A stretch of DNA of 64,000 bases from an uncultured Pelagibacteraceae bacterium (GCA_902613805.1 CACMIV010000002.1:186001-250000), one strand, 5' to 3'; positions 24,322-34,087 are shown, numbered from the stretch's first letter. A program made the numbers and translations. The notes: generated from the letters alone by a model not told the origin.

Positions 24322-25705
24322 ATCTCTCCGTATATTTTTTTACGACCTGTAAAGCTATAAAATTTAGAGCCAAAGTAACAACGAACAAAGTTAAACCCAG
24401 AGCAAAAGCTGACTGTGTTTTTGGGCTATCAAATTCTTGATCACCGATTAAAATAACAACAATCTGAGTAGTAATTGTAGTTGCCGCATCAAGCGGATTA
24501 GCTGTTAATTTTGCATTTAATCCTGCAGCCATAACAACAATCATTGTCTCCCCAATCGCTCTTGAGACAGCTAATAAAAAAGAACCTACAATACCTGGCA
24601 ACGCAGCTGGCAATAATACTTTAACAATTGTTTCCCTTTTGGTTGCTCCCATGGCATAAGAGCCTTCTCTTAAACTTTGAGGTACAGATTTTATTACATC
24701 ATCAGAAAGTGATGAAATAAATGGTATTATCATTATTCCCATAACAAATCCCGCAGCTAGAGCGCTTTCAGAAGAAACAGTTAGTCCAGCACCCTGACCG
24801 ATATCTCTCACTAAAGGTGCAACAGTTAACGCTGCAAAAAATCCGTATACAACCGTTGGAATGCCAGCAAGAATTTCAATAATTGGCTTAGCCCAATCTC
24901 TGACTTTTGGAGAAGCGTATTCAGACATATAAATGGCTGTGAGTAAACCAACTGGGACTGAGACACACATTGCAATTAATGCAATAAGAAATGTTCCAGC
25001 AAATAATGGAACAGCGCCAAATGCATTGGCCAAGTCTCTTGTATCAAGATCTCCAGCTTCTCTTACAAAAACTCTTTGAGGACTCCAATTTAATCCAAAT
25101 AAAAAATCGGTTATTGGAACTTGAGAAAAAAAACGCAACGTTTCATATAATAAGGAAAAAATTATTCCAACAGTAGTCATAATAGCGACAAGTGAGCATG
25201 TAAAATACAAGACTATTAAAAATTTCTCGACAATCTTTCTAGAATTAAGTTTGTGATTAATATTGAATATTGAGTAAAGTACAAGTAAGCCTGAAAACCC
25301 AAGAACTGTAACATAAGTTAAGTTTTCACTCGTCTTATTAATATAATTTAATTTATTTACGGCGCCATCTATAAGAATAGTATTTTCATCAAACAGTTTT
25401 ATGCCCATTGCAATGTTTTCGATTTGGGTAAATAATAAACTTAGTTCTGTTTCTGTATAACTACCAAGTGCTATGAAATCACTTAATACATATTGCTCAA
25501 TAAAAAATGATTTAAACGAGGTAATCATCAACAGTATCAATAACGCCGGCACAACAGCCCATAGAGCTACGTAGTACCCATAATAATGACTAAGTGATTT
25601 AAGATTTTTTTGATTTGAAGTCCTAAGATTTTTTGCTCTTAAATTTCCTAGAAAATAGCTGGTGATACCAATTAGAATAATTAAAGAAATTAATATAAAT
25701 CCCAT
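24314..25705 (-). CDS. pstC: Phosphate ABC transporter permease PstC with long N-terminal domain
   Basis: 463 residues, longer than the about 320 of E. coli PstC. Two N-terminal helices flank a short periplasmic domain, and the core carries LREGSYAMGATKRETIVKVLLPAALPGI as the coupling loop. Forms the membrane channel with PstA. A stable hairpin separates it from pstS, probably lowering permease expression relative to the binding protein. Confidence 0.93.
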   Translation of the reverse strand: MGFILISLIILIGITSYFLGNLRAKNLRTSNQKNLKSLSHYYGYYVALWAVVPALLILLMITSFKSFFIEQYVLSDFIALGSYTETELSLLFTQIENIAMGIKLFDENTILIDGAVNKLNYINKTSENLTYVTVLGFSGLLVLYSIFNINHKLNSRKIVEKFLIVLYFTCSLVAIMTTVGIIFSLLYETLRFFSQVPITDFLFGLNWSPQRVFVREAGDLDTRDLANAFGAVPLFAGTFLIALIAMCVSVPVGLLTAIYMSEYASPKVRDWAKPIIEILAGIPTVVYGFFAALTVAPLVRDIGQGAGLTVSSESALAAGFVMGIMIIPFISSLSDDVIKSVPQSLREGSYAMGATKRETIVKVLLPAALPGIVGSFLLAVSRAIGETMIVVMAAGLNAKLTANPLDAATTITTQIVVILIGDQEFDSPKTQSAFALGLTLFVVTLALNFIALQVVKKYTERYD

Positions 25706-25728
25706 GCTTCACCATAATGCTTATTCAA

Positions 25729-25759
25729 CAACTGAGACAAGCATAACTTGCCTCAGTTG
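25729..25759 (-). terminator. Attenuator-type hairpin between pstS and pstC
   Basis: 25729-25741 pairs with 25747-25759 around a five-base loop. On the minus-strand RNA all 13 pairs form, one of them G-U; on the plus strand the same position would be an A-C mismatch. The structure therefore favours the pst transcript. It mirrors the hairpin between phnD and phnE. Confidence 0.75.
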
Positions 25760-25776
25760 TGGATTAATCAAGTCTT

Positions 25777-26838
25777 TTAGTCCAGATCGAGTGTTTCTAA
25801 GTTAGCAACTCTTGATCTTATATCAGATGCATCACCATCAGATAATGCAACTAAACCGATATCAGTTAGATATCCATCTTCACCCATTGCATCAGGACTT
25901 GTGAAAGCTTCAAGAAACTCTTCAATTCCTGGCACAACACCTACGTGAGCTTTTTTCACGTAAAACTGTAATGGTCGTGCAATTGGGTAAGAATAATCCT
26001 GGATACCGGCAAGCGTTGGCTGAATTCCAGTGATCGAAGCAGATTTAATTTTATCTTCGTTAGCTAGAAGGTAGCTGTAACCAAAGTAACCAAATCTTTC
26101 TGGATCCTCTGATAATTTTTGAACTATTAAAGTGTCGTTTTCACCAGCTTCAATAACTCTTCCATCTTCTCGCACTACTGCACATTTTTTCTTTGCCTTT
26201 TCACCGGCATTTTCCCAAAGTGTGTATGCGCCTGCTGCTTTGCAACCTTTTTTCATAATAAGTGAATTCCAAGCATCTCTTGTACCAGATGTCGGCGGTG
26301 CAACTAGGATTTCAATTTTATGATCAGGTAATGAAGCATCAATGTCAGACCATTTTTCATATGGGTTATCAATTAACTTTCCAGCAATGACATTACCCTC
26401 GCCATCTTTTGCAACATTAGCGGGTACTTTTTCTGCAATTGCTAAAAATAAATGCTCTTGCGTAAAGTCTGCATCGGCAGCATCTAAGCTATGAGCAAGC
26501 GTCAAGCCGTCATTACCAATTGTAATTTCAATTATATCAGTAACGCCATTTTTAGCGCATAATGCCTTTTCTTTACTTTTAATTTTACGAGACGCATTGG
26601 TAATATCGGGGTGATCGGTACCAACTCCAGCACAGAATAATTTCATTCCACCGCCCGTACCAGTACTCTCAATCACTGGTGTATTAAATCCAGTCTTTCC
26701 AAATCTCTCAGCAACTACGGTTGCATAAGGGTATACAGTCGACGAACCAACGATTTTTATAGTATCTCTAGCTTGAGAACTGAATGTAAAAATTGATGAA
26801 GCGAAAACTGCAATAATCATTATTTTGATTAATCTCAT
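25777..26838 (-). CDS. pstS: Phosphate-binding periplasmic protein PstS
   Basis: 353 residues with a signal peptide (1-23, ending S-Q-A). Pi-binding loops are visible: VGSSTVYPYATVVAERF, ESTGTGGGMKLFCAG, the DITNASRKIKSKE region and PPTSGTRDAWNS. It belongs to the alphaproteobacterial PstS type rather than the E. coli subgroup. The frame opens at 26850, but the ATG at 26838 has TGGAG seven bases upstream and gives the better signal peptide. A three-copy Pho-box array ends about 50 bp upstream. Confidence 0.94.
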   Translation of the reverse strand: MRLIKIMIIAVFASSIFTFSSQARDTIKIVGSSTVYPYATVVAERFGKTGFNTPVIESTGTGGGMKLFCAGVGTDHPDITNASRKIKSKEKALCAKNGVTDIIEITIGNDGLTLAHSLDAADADFTQEHLFLAIAEKVPANVAKDGEGNVIAGKLIDNPYEKWSDIDASLPDHKIEILVAPPTSGTRDAWNSLIMKKGCKAAGAYTLWENAGEKAKKKCAVVREDGRVIEAGENDTLIVQKLSEDPERFGYFGYSYLLANEDKIKSASITGIQPTLAGIQDYSYPIARPLQFYVKKAHVGVVPGIEEFLEAFTSPDAMGEDGYLTDIGLVALSDGDASDIRSRVANLETLDLD

Positions 26839-26886
26839 TATTTTCTCCATTAAGGTTTAGAATCATCAATAAATTATTTTGACTTG

Positions 26887-26930
26887 GTTACATTTTTATA
26901 ACAGTTTTATTACAGTTTTATGAATGTCAG
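26887..26930 (-). promoter_or_regulatory. Pho-box array upstream of pstS
   Basis: Read on the minus strand: CTGACAT (26930-26924), then CTGTAAT (26915-26909), CTGTTAT (26904-26898) and ATGTAAC (26893-26887). The last three are at exact 11-bp steps with A/T-only spacers. An AATAAT lies about ten bases further downstream (26877-26872), the place of a -10 box in PhoB-activated promoters. Confidence 0.85.
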
Positions 26931-26931
26931 T

Positions 26932-27654
26932 TTATTGTTGATAGTTTAAATAACTGTTTTTATTAAGATATTTAAAGGGAAGATAAATTAATGTGAATAT
27001 AATAACTGTTAACACAGCCAAATAAGGAATGTGCATTGGAGGAGATGGAAATATATCTAAAAGTGTGTTCGCGGCAGGCCTTATCATTAAATACCAATAA
27101 TTTACACCTTTAAAGAATTGAGAAATATAAATATTTAGTCCATAAATTATAGGTAATAAACAAACGGCAAACAAAAGAACTCGTAAAACTGACCACCAGG
27201 TTAATTGAACCTTCGTACATACACAGGCATATATTACACAAAGCAGTAATAAACCATGACCGAAATAATAAGTAATATACTCTGCATCAGGAAATGAGAA
27301 ATCCAAATCTGGTGTAATGATTGCAAGGAAATTTCCACTTAATCCAAAAAAATAACCCACTTCGAAAAAAAATTTAATCTTTGTATACACATATAATCCC
27401 ATTGATATTGCAGCTATATGGCAAATGTGCAATGGCAATACTTCGTAAATAGAATGATCATAAAATATCACTCGATAAAATGGCTTTATTATCTCATGAG
27501 AAATTAATATAAAACCAATTAACAAAAAAATTGATCTAGTTACATTTTTATTATTTATAAATCGAACAAAGAAAGGAAATAAAATTGAAATAGTCACAAT
27601 TGTGAAAATTGTTGCCAAATGATGATAACCAAACAAAACAAATTGAGTCGCCAT
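26932..27654 (-). CDS. TIGR02206/YwaF-like integral membrane protein in the pho locus
   Basis: 240 residues, about seven membrane spans. The LPLHICHIAAISMGLY segment (about residues 75-90) and the F-x-x-G-L-S-G-x-x-x-A-I-x-T-P-D-L block resemble the YwaF/TIGR02206 family of unknown function. It lies between phoR (40 bp upstream) and the Pho-box array of pstS, on the same strand. PhoR here lacks membrane anchors, so a membrane partner is conceivable, but nothing in the sequence shows it. Confidence 0.7.
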   Translation of the reverse strand: MATQFVLFGYHHLATIFTIVTISILFPFFVRFINNKNVTRSIFLLIGFILISHEIIKPFYRVIFYDHSIYEVLPLHICHIAAISMGLYVYTKIKFFFEVGYFFGLSGNFLAIITPDLDFSFPDAEYITYYFGHGLLLLCVIYACVCTKVQLTWWSVLRVLLFAVCLLPIIYGLNIYISQFFKGVNYWYLMIRPAANTLLDIFPSPPMHIPYLAVLTVIIFTLIYLPFKYLNKNSYLNYQQ

Positions 27655-27694
27655 ATTTTATTTTAACCAAGATTTGTTAAACTATTATTGCACC

Positions 27695-28789
27695 TTATGA
27701 AATGGGTGCAATAGGCAATTCTACTGAAAATGTACTGCCTTGATTTATTTCACTTTTTATATCTAAATGTCCTCTGTGCTTATTTAAAATATGTTTAACT
27801 ATGGTTAACCCTAAACCCGTTCCACCGATTTCTTTTGATCTTGCTGCATCTACACGGTAAAAACGTTCAGTTAATCTTGCTAGATGTTTAGGATGAATGC
27901 CTTCGCTTTCATCTTTAACGCTGATTTTTGATACAAGTTGTGGAAATAGCTTTTTATTATCACTATAATCAGTTTGCTTTTTGATTTTTTCTGCCAATAT
28001 ATCTATTGAGCTGTTTAGTTTTCCATATTTAATCGAATTATCTATAATATTTGTAAAGACCTGTACCAACTCATCTTCATTTCCCAATACAAATAAACCC
28101 TCACTAAGTTGATGGTTGACTCTTATTTTAATATTCTTTGTCAATGCGTATTCTTTAAGACTTTCAGCCACATTATCTATTGTTTTCAATAAATTAACTT
28201 TTTTGGTTGGATGAATATGCTCATCAGACTCTATTTTAGATACGACAATTAAATCATCTATCAGTCTTTTCATGCGAATTGTTTCTTTATCCATAATACC
28301 AAGAAACTTAGACATAGATTTTTGATCATCTTTTGCTGGACCTCTTATAGTCTCCAAAAAACCCATGATTGTAGCAAGAGGTGTTTTTAGCTCATGACTT
28401 ACGTTTGCAATGAAAGAAGAGCGTACTCTTTCAATATTTTTTAAAGGAGTTATATTTTTCATGAGAATAACATAATTGTCTCTTGTGTTAGTTAATTGGA
28501 GATGATTTTTCTCATAACTAATCTCCACATTGTAAAAATTTGTTGATCTAGGTGATAAACTTCCGTACTCACTATTATATTCAATTATTTCTGTTTCTTT
28601 ATTTTTATATACATTTTCTAATGCCTCTAAAACTATTGGGCTTCTAATTAAGTTTGTTATATTTTGACCAGTATAATTATTTTCAAATAAATCTATTGAA
28701 TGGGAATTTTGAAAAACAATTTTTTGATCGGAATCAAGAACGATTATTGCATCTTCTAGCTTATTAAGAATAAAACTGATATTTTCCAT
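27695..28789 (-). CDS. phoR: Phosphate regulon sensor kinase PhoR, without membrane anchor
   Basis: 364 residues: PAS domain from the very N-terminus (about 5-115), HisKA dimerisation helix with His132 in NVSHELKTPLATIMGF, and HATPase with the N box DNSIKYG, a G1 box of the form DESEGI and GGTGLGLTIVKHI. It phosphorylates PhoB when Pi is low. Unlike E. coli PhoR there is no hydrophobic segment before the PAS domain, and the upstream stop of ppx only four bases away excludes a longer N-terminus. It is predicted to be cytoplasmic, so signals must come through PhoU/Pst contact or another partner. Confidence 0.92.
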   Translation of the reverse strand: MENISFILNKLEDAIIVLDSDQKIVFQNSHSIDLFENNYTGQNITNLIRSPIVLEALENVYKNKETEIIEYNSEYGSLSPRSTNFYNVEISYEKNHLQLTNTRDNYVILMKNITPLKNIERVRSSFIANVSHELKTPLATIMGFLETIRGPAKDDQKSMSKFLGIMDKETIRMKRLIDDLIVVSKIESDEHIHPTKKVNLLKTIDNVAESLKEYALTKNIKIRVNHQLSEGLFVLGNEDELVQVFTNIIDNSIKYGKLNSSIDILAEKIKKQTDYSDNKKLFPQLVSKISVKDESEGIHPKHLARLTERFYRVDAARSKEIGGTGLGLTIVKHILNKHRGHLDIKSEINQGSTFSVELPIAPIS

Positions 28790-28792
28790 TGA

Positions 28793-30286
28793 TTAAACAA
28801 ATATAATCTTTTGTGATAATTTTTTGTGCTTTGAAAGCATTAAAATAAATTTATTAAATCTACTGTTTAAAAGTTCTGAATAGTTTTTTGGGATAGAAAA
28901 TATCAAATTTGAATCTTTTACATAAATACTGATATTGCTGTAATTAAAATTAGATAATTTTCCAATTTCATATACAATTCTTAAGAATAATCCAAGCTCA
29001 ATACTGCTTAATAATTTATTTTTATTTATAACTTTTCTATAATCTTTTATCTCATTTAGATCTATTCCATTGTGAAAAACATAAATAACAGTAGCGAGTG
29101 TAACTCTGTCAGAATGGCTAAACTTTAATATTTCTGATTTTAATATTTGTTTAAATACAAACAATCCCCTCTCGTCACGAGCTATACTGTCTCCCGTTGA
29201 TAAATAACTTATAGAGGACACTCTTATTCTTTTATTTAAATAGGATTTTCTTTTAAAAAAATTATTTGTGAATAATTTAATATTCTCATAATTTACGGCA
29301 CTAGGATTTAATTCGTTAGAAATTGCGGCAACTTTTAATGATTGATATTCAAGCGGATCGCTATTTGAGCTTAAGCTTAATTTATTAGAAATATAACCTT
29401 CTCTGATAGCTGTGTATGAAATAACTACTTGCTTAGCAGAGGCCTTATTTATTATTTCCAACGCGACCTTGGCTGCGTATCGTATAAATGGTGTTTTATC
29501 TTTTGTAATTAATGAATATTGTTGCAAATCCTTTTTTTTAAAATTTGAAACTTCTTCAAGCATTGATACAAAGTTGTCAAAATCAGGTTTGAAATGATGA
29601 ATGACTTTGAGAGGATAGCTGTACTTATCAAAATATAATTTAACTAAAGCTCTCCACGTGCCGCCTGTAAGGATTACCCTTTTAAACTTATTTTCATTAA
29701 GCCATTCAGTATGCCGTAGAGAGTTTTTGAATTTTTCTATTATTTTTTTATTTTTAGTTTTTGCTCTGTGAACACCTAGAGGCAAAGACAATGTATTCAT
29801 TATTTCTTTCTTTTTAACTTCTGCGAGTTCTAAGCTGCCACCGCCGAGATCGGCAACGAGACCACTTGATTTTTTTAGGCCAACAATACACCCCATGGCA
29901 GAAAATTTTGCTTCTTCATCGCCAGTTAATACATGTATTTTCTTTTTAAAAATATTTTCTACATCAGCAACAAATGATTCTCTATTTTCAGCAACACGGA
30001 CAGCTTCTGTTGCAAAAATTTCAAAATTTTTAATATTTGATGAGTCTATCAATTCCTTTATATAATAGAACGCATTCATTGCTCTTTTTAAAGAGTCTTT
30101 ATTAAGCTTATTGTTTTTAATTAGATCTTTACCTAACCCACATGAAATTTTTTTATTAAAAATAGCTATCTGATTATACCTAAAGTTTTCAAAAATTTGA
30201 AAACGAACTGTATCAGAGCCAATATCGATTATTGCAATACGTTCGTCTTTAAAAAATAATTTTTTTTTGGGAATTAAATTATTCAT
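28793..30286 (-). CDS. ppx: Exopolyphosphatase (Ppx/GppA family)
   Basis: 497 residues. ASKHA fold with phosphate 1 loop IAIIDIGSDTVRFQIFE near the N-terminus, phosphate 2 loop VADLGGGSLELAEV, and a C-terminal HD-like helical region around HSDRVTLATVIYVFHNG. It hydrolyses terminal phosphates of polyphosphate, possibly also pppGpp. It overlaps ppk by 8 bp. The pair would store phosphate when available and release it when PhoB signals shortage. Confidence 0.9.
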   Translation of the reverse strand: MNNLIPKKKLFFKDERIAIIDIGSDTVRFQIFENFRYNQIAIFNKKISCGLGKDLIKNNKLNKDSLKRAMNAFYYIKELIDSSNIKNFEIFATEAVRVAENRESFVADVENIFKKKIHVLTGDEEAKFSAMGCIVGLKKSSGLVADLGGGSLELAEVKKKEIMNTLSLPLGVHRAKTKNKKIIEKFKNSLRHTEWLNENKFKRVILTGGTWRALVKLYFDKYSYPLKVIHHFKPDFDNFVSMLEEVSNFKKKDLQQYSLITKDKTPFIRYAAKVALEIINKASAKQVVISYTAIREGYISNKLSLSSNSDPLEYQSLKVAAISNELNPSAVNYENIKLFTNNFFKRKSYLNKRIRVSSISYLSTGDSIARDERGLFVFKQILKSEILKFSHSDRVTLATVIYVFHNGIDLNEIKDYRKVINKNKLLSSIELGLFLRIVYEIGKLSNFNYSNISIYVKDSNLIFSIPKNYSELLNSRFNKFILMLSKHKKLSQKIIFV

Positions 30287-32408
30287 AACGCATCAGAGAG
30301 AGTAGTTTCTTCGGCTTTCTATTTCCTTTTAATTTTCCTCTACCTGATAAACTTGGATTTGACATGAAGTATTTATGTGCATTAAACGTCTTACCTTTTT
30401 GTTTAACTCTTTTGTATGTGCCATCATCGTTCATCATCCACGTTTGCTCATTGTCTAGAAAATTGGCAACCATTATTTGATTCAGTATTTGTTCATGGAC
30501 AGTGGAGTTCTTTATGGGGGTTAATATTTCAACTCTTCTATCCAGATTTCTAGGCATAAGATCAGCTGATCCAATTAAAACGGTGTTATTTTTTGATGGT
30601 ATATTAGATTCGTTTGCAAAACAGAAGATTCTAGCATGCTCTAAATACCGGCCAATGATACTTTTAACAACAATATTTTCAGAAAGTTTTTTAACTCCTG
30701 GTCTTAAGCAGCAAATTCCTCTAATGAATAATTCAATTTTTACTCCCGCTGCAGAAGCCTCATAAAGCTTGGAGATCATTTGAGGGTCAACCAAAGAGTT
30801 CATTTTAAGCCAGATACCAGATGGTTTACTTTTCTTTGCATTTTTAATTTCATTATCAATCATTGCATTAATTTGATTTCGCATTGCGGGTGGAGAGAGC
30901 ACTATATCATTTAATTTCATTGGAGAAGCATACCCAGTCATGTAATTAAAGATTCTCTCAATGTCTTTGCAGATTTTTTCATCTGCCGTAAATAATGACA
31001 GGTCTTCATAAGTTTTAGCATTTTTTGGATGATAGTTTCCTGTGCCTACATGTACATAGCTTTTTAATTTGCCTGCTTCTCTTCTGATAATTAGACTTGC
31101 CTTTGCATGCGTCTTCAATTGAGCGAAACCATATACAATTTGAACTCCTGATTTCTCCATTTGATTGGCAAGAGCTAAATTAGATTCCTCATCAAATCTT
31201 GCTTTGATTTCAACAACAGCTGTAACACTCTTGCCGTTATCTGCTGCTTTTGTAAGGGCTTTTATAATAGGACTATCAGCAGTGGTTCTGTAAATCGTTT
31301 GTTTAATAGCTACTACTTTTGGATCTATAGCAGCCTGATTTAAATAATCAACTACAACATCAAAAGTTTCATATGGATGATGGACAACAAAATCTTTTGA
31401 TCTGATGGCAGCAAAACAATTATTATCAAATTGCTTTAACCTTTCAACAGGTCTTGATATGAATTTTTTAAATTTTAATTTTGGTCTATTTAAATTATGA
31501 ATCTGCGATAAATCTTGTAAACCAACATGCTTTGATAGAGCAATGACTTGCGCATCTTTAAGATTCAAATTTTTTTTTAAAAAGTTTTTCTTTTTAGATG
31601 ATATGTTTTTTAAAATTTCTAGCCTTACTATTTCCCCTCTTTTTCTATTTGTTAAAGCTTTTTCAAAATATTTAATAACATCTTCATCATCCTCATATTC
31701 GTAATCGATATCACTGTCTCTTATGACTCTGAATATTGCACTATCCAACAATTTAGAATTTGGGAATAGATCTTTAAAAAAATATCTAATAATATCTTCA
31801 ACAAATAAATAGTATTCTTTTTTACCTTCTTGAATAAACACAAGTCTGTTTAACGCTCGCGGAACAATGATTACCGAATTAAACGGTTTATTTGAACCTC
31901 CTGCCACTAAACTCAATGAAATACACAGACCTTCATTTGGAATAAATGGAAATGGATGCACTGGGTCAATTGAAATTGGCGTTAATATAGGCAGTATTTC
32001 TTCATTAAAAAGTTTCTTTAGATTTTTTCTCAATCTTATATTTAATTTATTAGGCGTAATAAGAATTATTTTTTCTGCATTTAATTCTCTAACAAGCTTT
32101 CTAAAAGAAACATCCTGACTCTTAAATATTTTTGCAGATGCATTTTGTGCTGCTTTTAATTGCTGATGTCCAGTCATGCCGTCATGGCTTATTTTGTTTG
32201 GATTATTTTCTATTTCATCCAAAAGACTTGGTATTCTTACCATATAAAATTCGTCCAGATTACTTGCAGAAATTGAGAGAAAATTAACTCTTTCGATTAA
32301 CGGCACTTTAGCATCATTAGCCTCATCTAAAACTCTTTGGTTAAAAAGAAGCCATGATAATTCTCTGTTTAAGAACTTATTGTCTGAATTTGTATTTTTT
32401 CTTATCAT
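30279..32408 (-). CDS. ppk: Polyphosphate kinase 1
   Basis: 709 residues from the ATG at 32408. The frame opens at 32516, but that part is antisense to sixA and lacks family sequence. Features: FLNRELSWLLFNQRVL at the N-terminus, the phosphohistidine region YVHVGTGNYHPKNAKTYED, the conserved ARFDEESNL loop and a PLD-like C-terminal repeat with GSADLMPRNLDRR. It polymerises ATP gamma-phosphate into polyphosphate. Its start is ten bases from that of divergent sixA. Confidence 0.94.
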   Translation of the reverse strand: MIRKNTNSDNKFLNRELSWLLFNQRVLDEANDAKVPLIERVNFLSISASNLDEFYMVRIPSLLDEIENNPNKISHDGMTGHQQLKAAQNASAKIFKSQDVSFRKLVRELNAEKIILITPNKLNIRLRKNLKKLFNEEILPILTPISIDPVHPFPFIPNEGLCISLSLVAGGSNKPFNSVIIVPRALNRLVFIQEGKKEYYLFVEDIIRYFFKDLFPNSKLLDSAIFRVIRDSDIDYEYEDDEDVIKYFEKALTNRKRGEIVRLEILKNISSKKKNFLKKNLNLKDAQVIALSKHVGLQDLSQIHNLNRPKLKFKKFISRPVERLKQFDNNCFAAIRSKDFVVHHPYETFDVVVDYLNQAAIDPKVVAIKQTIYRTTADSPIIKALTKAADNGKSVTAVVEIKARFDEESNLALANQMEKSGVQIVYGFAQLKTHAKASLIIRREAGKLKSYVHVGTGNYHPKNAKTYEDLSLFTADEKICKDIERIFNYMTGYASPMKLNDIVLSPPAMRNQINAMIDNEIKNAKKSKPSGIWLKMNSLVDPQMISKLYEASAAGVKIELFIRGICCLRPGVKKLSENIVVKSIIGRYLEHARIFCFANESNIPSKNNTVLIGSADLMPRNLDRRVEILTPIKNSTVHEQILNQIMVANFLDNEQTWMMNDDGTYKRVKQKGKTFNAHKYFMSNPSLSGRGKLKGNRKPKKLLSLMRYE

Positions 32409-32418
32409 TATTAAAGTT

Positions 32419-32934
32419 ATGAAGCATTTATATCTATTGAGACACGCTAAATCAAGTTGGGATGATCCTAGTTTAACTGATTTTGAGAGACCTCTTTCAA
32501 AAAGAGGAAAAAACAATTGTAATAAAATTGAAACATTTCTTTCACAAAAAAAAATAATACCTGATATTTCCTATGTTTCATCTGCAAGAAGAACTGTCGA
32601 CACATTTAATTTAGTTCTTGGTAAAACACTAAGGACAAGCTCGAAGGTTGTTTTTAGCAAGAAATTATATTTATGTGACCAAATCTATCTTTTTGACTTA
32701 ATCAAAAACACTGAAAATAATTATTCAAATCTTTTAATTGTTAATCATGAACCAACAATTCGAAATTTAACAATTGATTTAAGTGCGCCCTCTCAAGATG
32801 AGAAATATTTAAATATTAAAAATAAATTTCCTACAGGAAGTCTTGCAATACTCAAATCTGATTTAAAAGATTGGAGTGAATTAAAATATAATTCATTTAA
32901 AGTTACAGATTTTGTTCGACCTAGATTCTTATAG
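32419..32934 (+). CDS. sixA: SixA-type histidine phosphatase
   Basis: 171 residues from the ATG at 32419, giving the classic start MKHLYLLRHAKSSW with the catalytic R-H-A-K motif. The frame opens at 32380 with non-family residues. DFERPLSKRGKNN, S-S-A-R-R-T and NHEP complete the family pattern. SixA-like enzymes dephosphorylate phosphohistidine (HPt/PtsO-type) proteins; some act on small phosphates. Divergent from ppk with only ten bases between the starts, so each promoter must lie within the other's coding region or one transcript is leaderless. Confidence 0.85.
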   Translation: MKHLYLLRHAKSSWDDPSLTDFERPLSKRGKNNCNKIETFLSQKKIIPDISYVSSARRTVDTFNLVLGKTLRTSSKVVFSKKLYLCDQIYLFDLIKNTENNYSNLLIVNHEPTIRNLTIDLSAPSQDEKYLNIKNKFPTGSLAILKSDLKDWSELKYNSFKVTDFVRPRFL

Positions 32935-33079
32935 ATTATATTGATGCAGCGTAATCAATTATGCTATTTTGAATTTTTATTAATACATCGTTATCGGAGG
33001 TTGATTTTATCCAATTATTATTTTTTATTTAAAATTCATTAAGATGATTACTGTATAAAAAAATTTTTTTGAAGTGTTG

Positions 33080-34087
33080 TTATTTTGCAACGCGTGATGT
33101 AGTTTGATGTGACAAAAACAGCTTAGAAACCTCATGCCAATCAAATTTTTTACTATGATTTATACAATCTGTACGACTCACTTTTCTCGCCTTATCAATT
33201 GAATTAATTAAATTATGATCAAGACAATTATGTTTAAAATTATCAAAAACATCAATTGGACCTGGAACAGGATATGCGGCCACGGGAAGTCCACTGGCGA
33301 GAGCCTCGATCATGACCATTCCAAACGTATCTGTTTTACTTGGAAATACAAAAATATCTGAAGATGCATAGTACTGGGCCAGTTCACTTCCTTTCTTCAC
33401 TCCTACAAAAACTGCATCAGTATATTTTTTTTCTAGTTTTTTCTTAGAGGGTCCATCACCTACAAGTAGTTTTGTGCCTTTTAAATTTAATTTAAGAAAA
33501 TCTTCTAATGATTTTTCCTTAGATATTCTTCCTACATATAAATAAATTGGTTTTTCTAAATTGAGATCAATCTTGTTCTTCGGATTAAAAGCTTTTATAT
33601 CAACGCCCCTGGACCATTTAACTGTCCTTTTAATTCCATGTGAATTAAGTTCATCTATAATTGAATTAGAGGATACCATTACTGCGCTAGAATTTTTGTG
33701 AAACCATTTCAAAATTTTATATGTAAAAGATACAGGTATCTTAGCCATCGTATTTATATATTCAGGAAATTTTGTACAATACGAGGTTGTAAACGCATAA
33801 TTATTCTTTGAACAATAATTCCTAACCGCTAAGCCGATAGGTCCCTCTGTAGCAACGTGTATAAAGTCAGGCTTAAACTTCTCAATGATCACGCCAATTT
33901 TGAACCAATGATTAATCGCAAGTTTTATTTCAGGATAAATAATCAGTGGAATTGTAATAAATTTATCTGGAGTTATGTACCTAACCTCATGTCCTTGACT
34001 TGCAAGTTTATCACCAAGTGTTTGATAAGTTCTAACAACACCATTTATTTGAGGTAGCCATGCGTCTGATGCGATGAGTATTTTCAA
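33080..34087 (-). CDS. GT4 glycosyltransferase, Agt-type, of phosphate-free lipid synthesis
   Basis: 335 residues, GT-B fold. The N-terminus IASDAWLPQINGVVRTY is the pattern of SqdX/Agt-type diacylglycerol glycosyltransferases, and the C-terminal FVFPSKTDTFGMVMIEALASGLPVAAYP is the GT4 E-x7-E donor site. Located directly after a PlcP-like phosphoesterase (one base apart), as in the plcP-agt operons of marine alphaproteobacteria, where Agt makes glycolipids from the diacylglycerol released by PlcP under phosphate limitation. Specificity (glucosyl or glucuronosyl) is not readable. Confidence 0.85.
   Translation of the reverse strand: MKILIASDAWLPQINGVVRTYQTLGDKLASQGHEVRYITPDKFITIPLIIYPEIKLAINHWFKIGVIIEKFKPDFIHVATEGPIGLAVRNYCSKNNYAFTTSYCTKFPEYINTMAKIPVSFTYKILKWFHKNSSAVMVSSNSIIDELNSHGIKRTVKWSRGVDIKAFNPKNKIDLNLEKPIYLYVGRISKEKSLEDFLKLNLKGTKLLVGDGPSKKKLEKKYTDAVFVGVKKGSELAQYYASSDIFVFPSKTDTFGMVMIEALASGLPVAAYPVPGPIDVFDNFKHNCLDHNLINSIDKARKVSRTDCINHSKKFDWHEVSKLFLSHQTTSRVAK

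Noticed and set aside
32941..33045. Short plus-strand frame after sixA
   Set aside because: No ribosome site and random-looking composition; the 145-bp gap holds only AT-rich sequence with an A7T7-like run near 33060.
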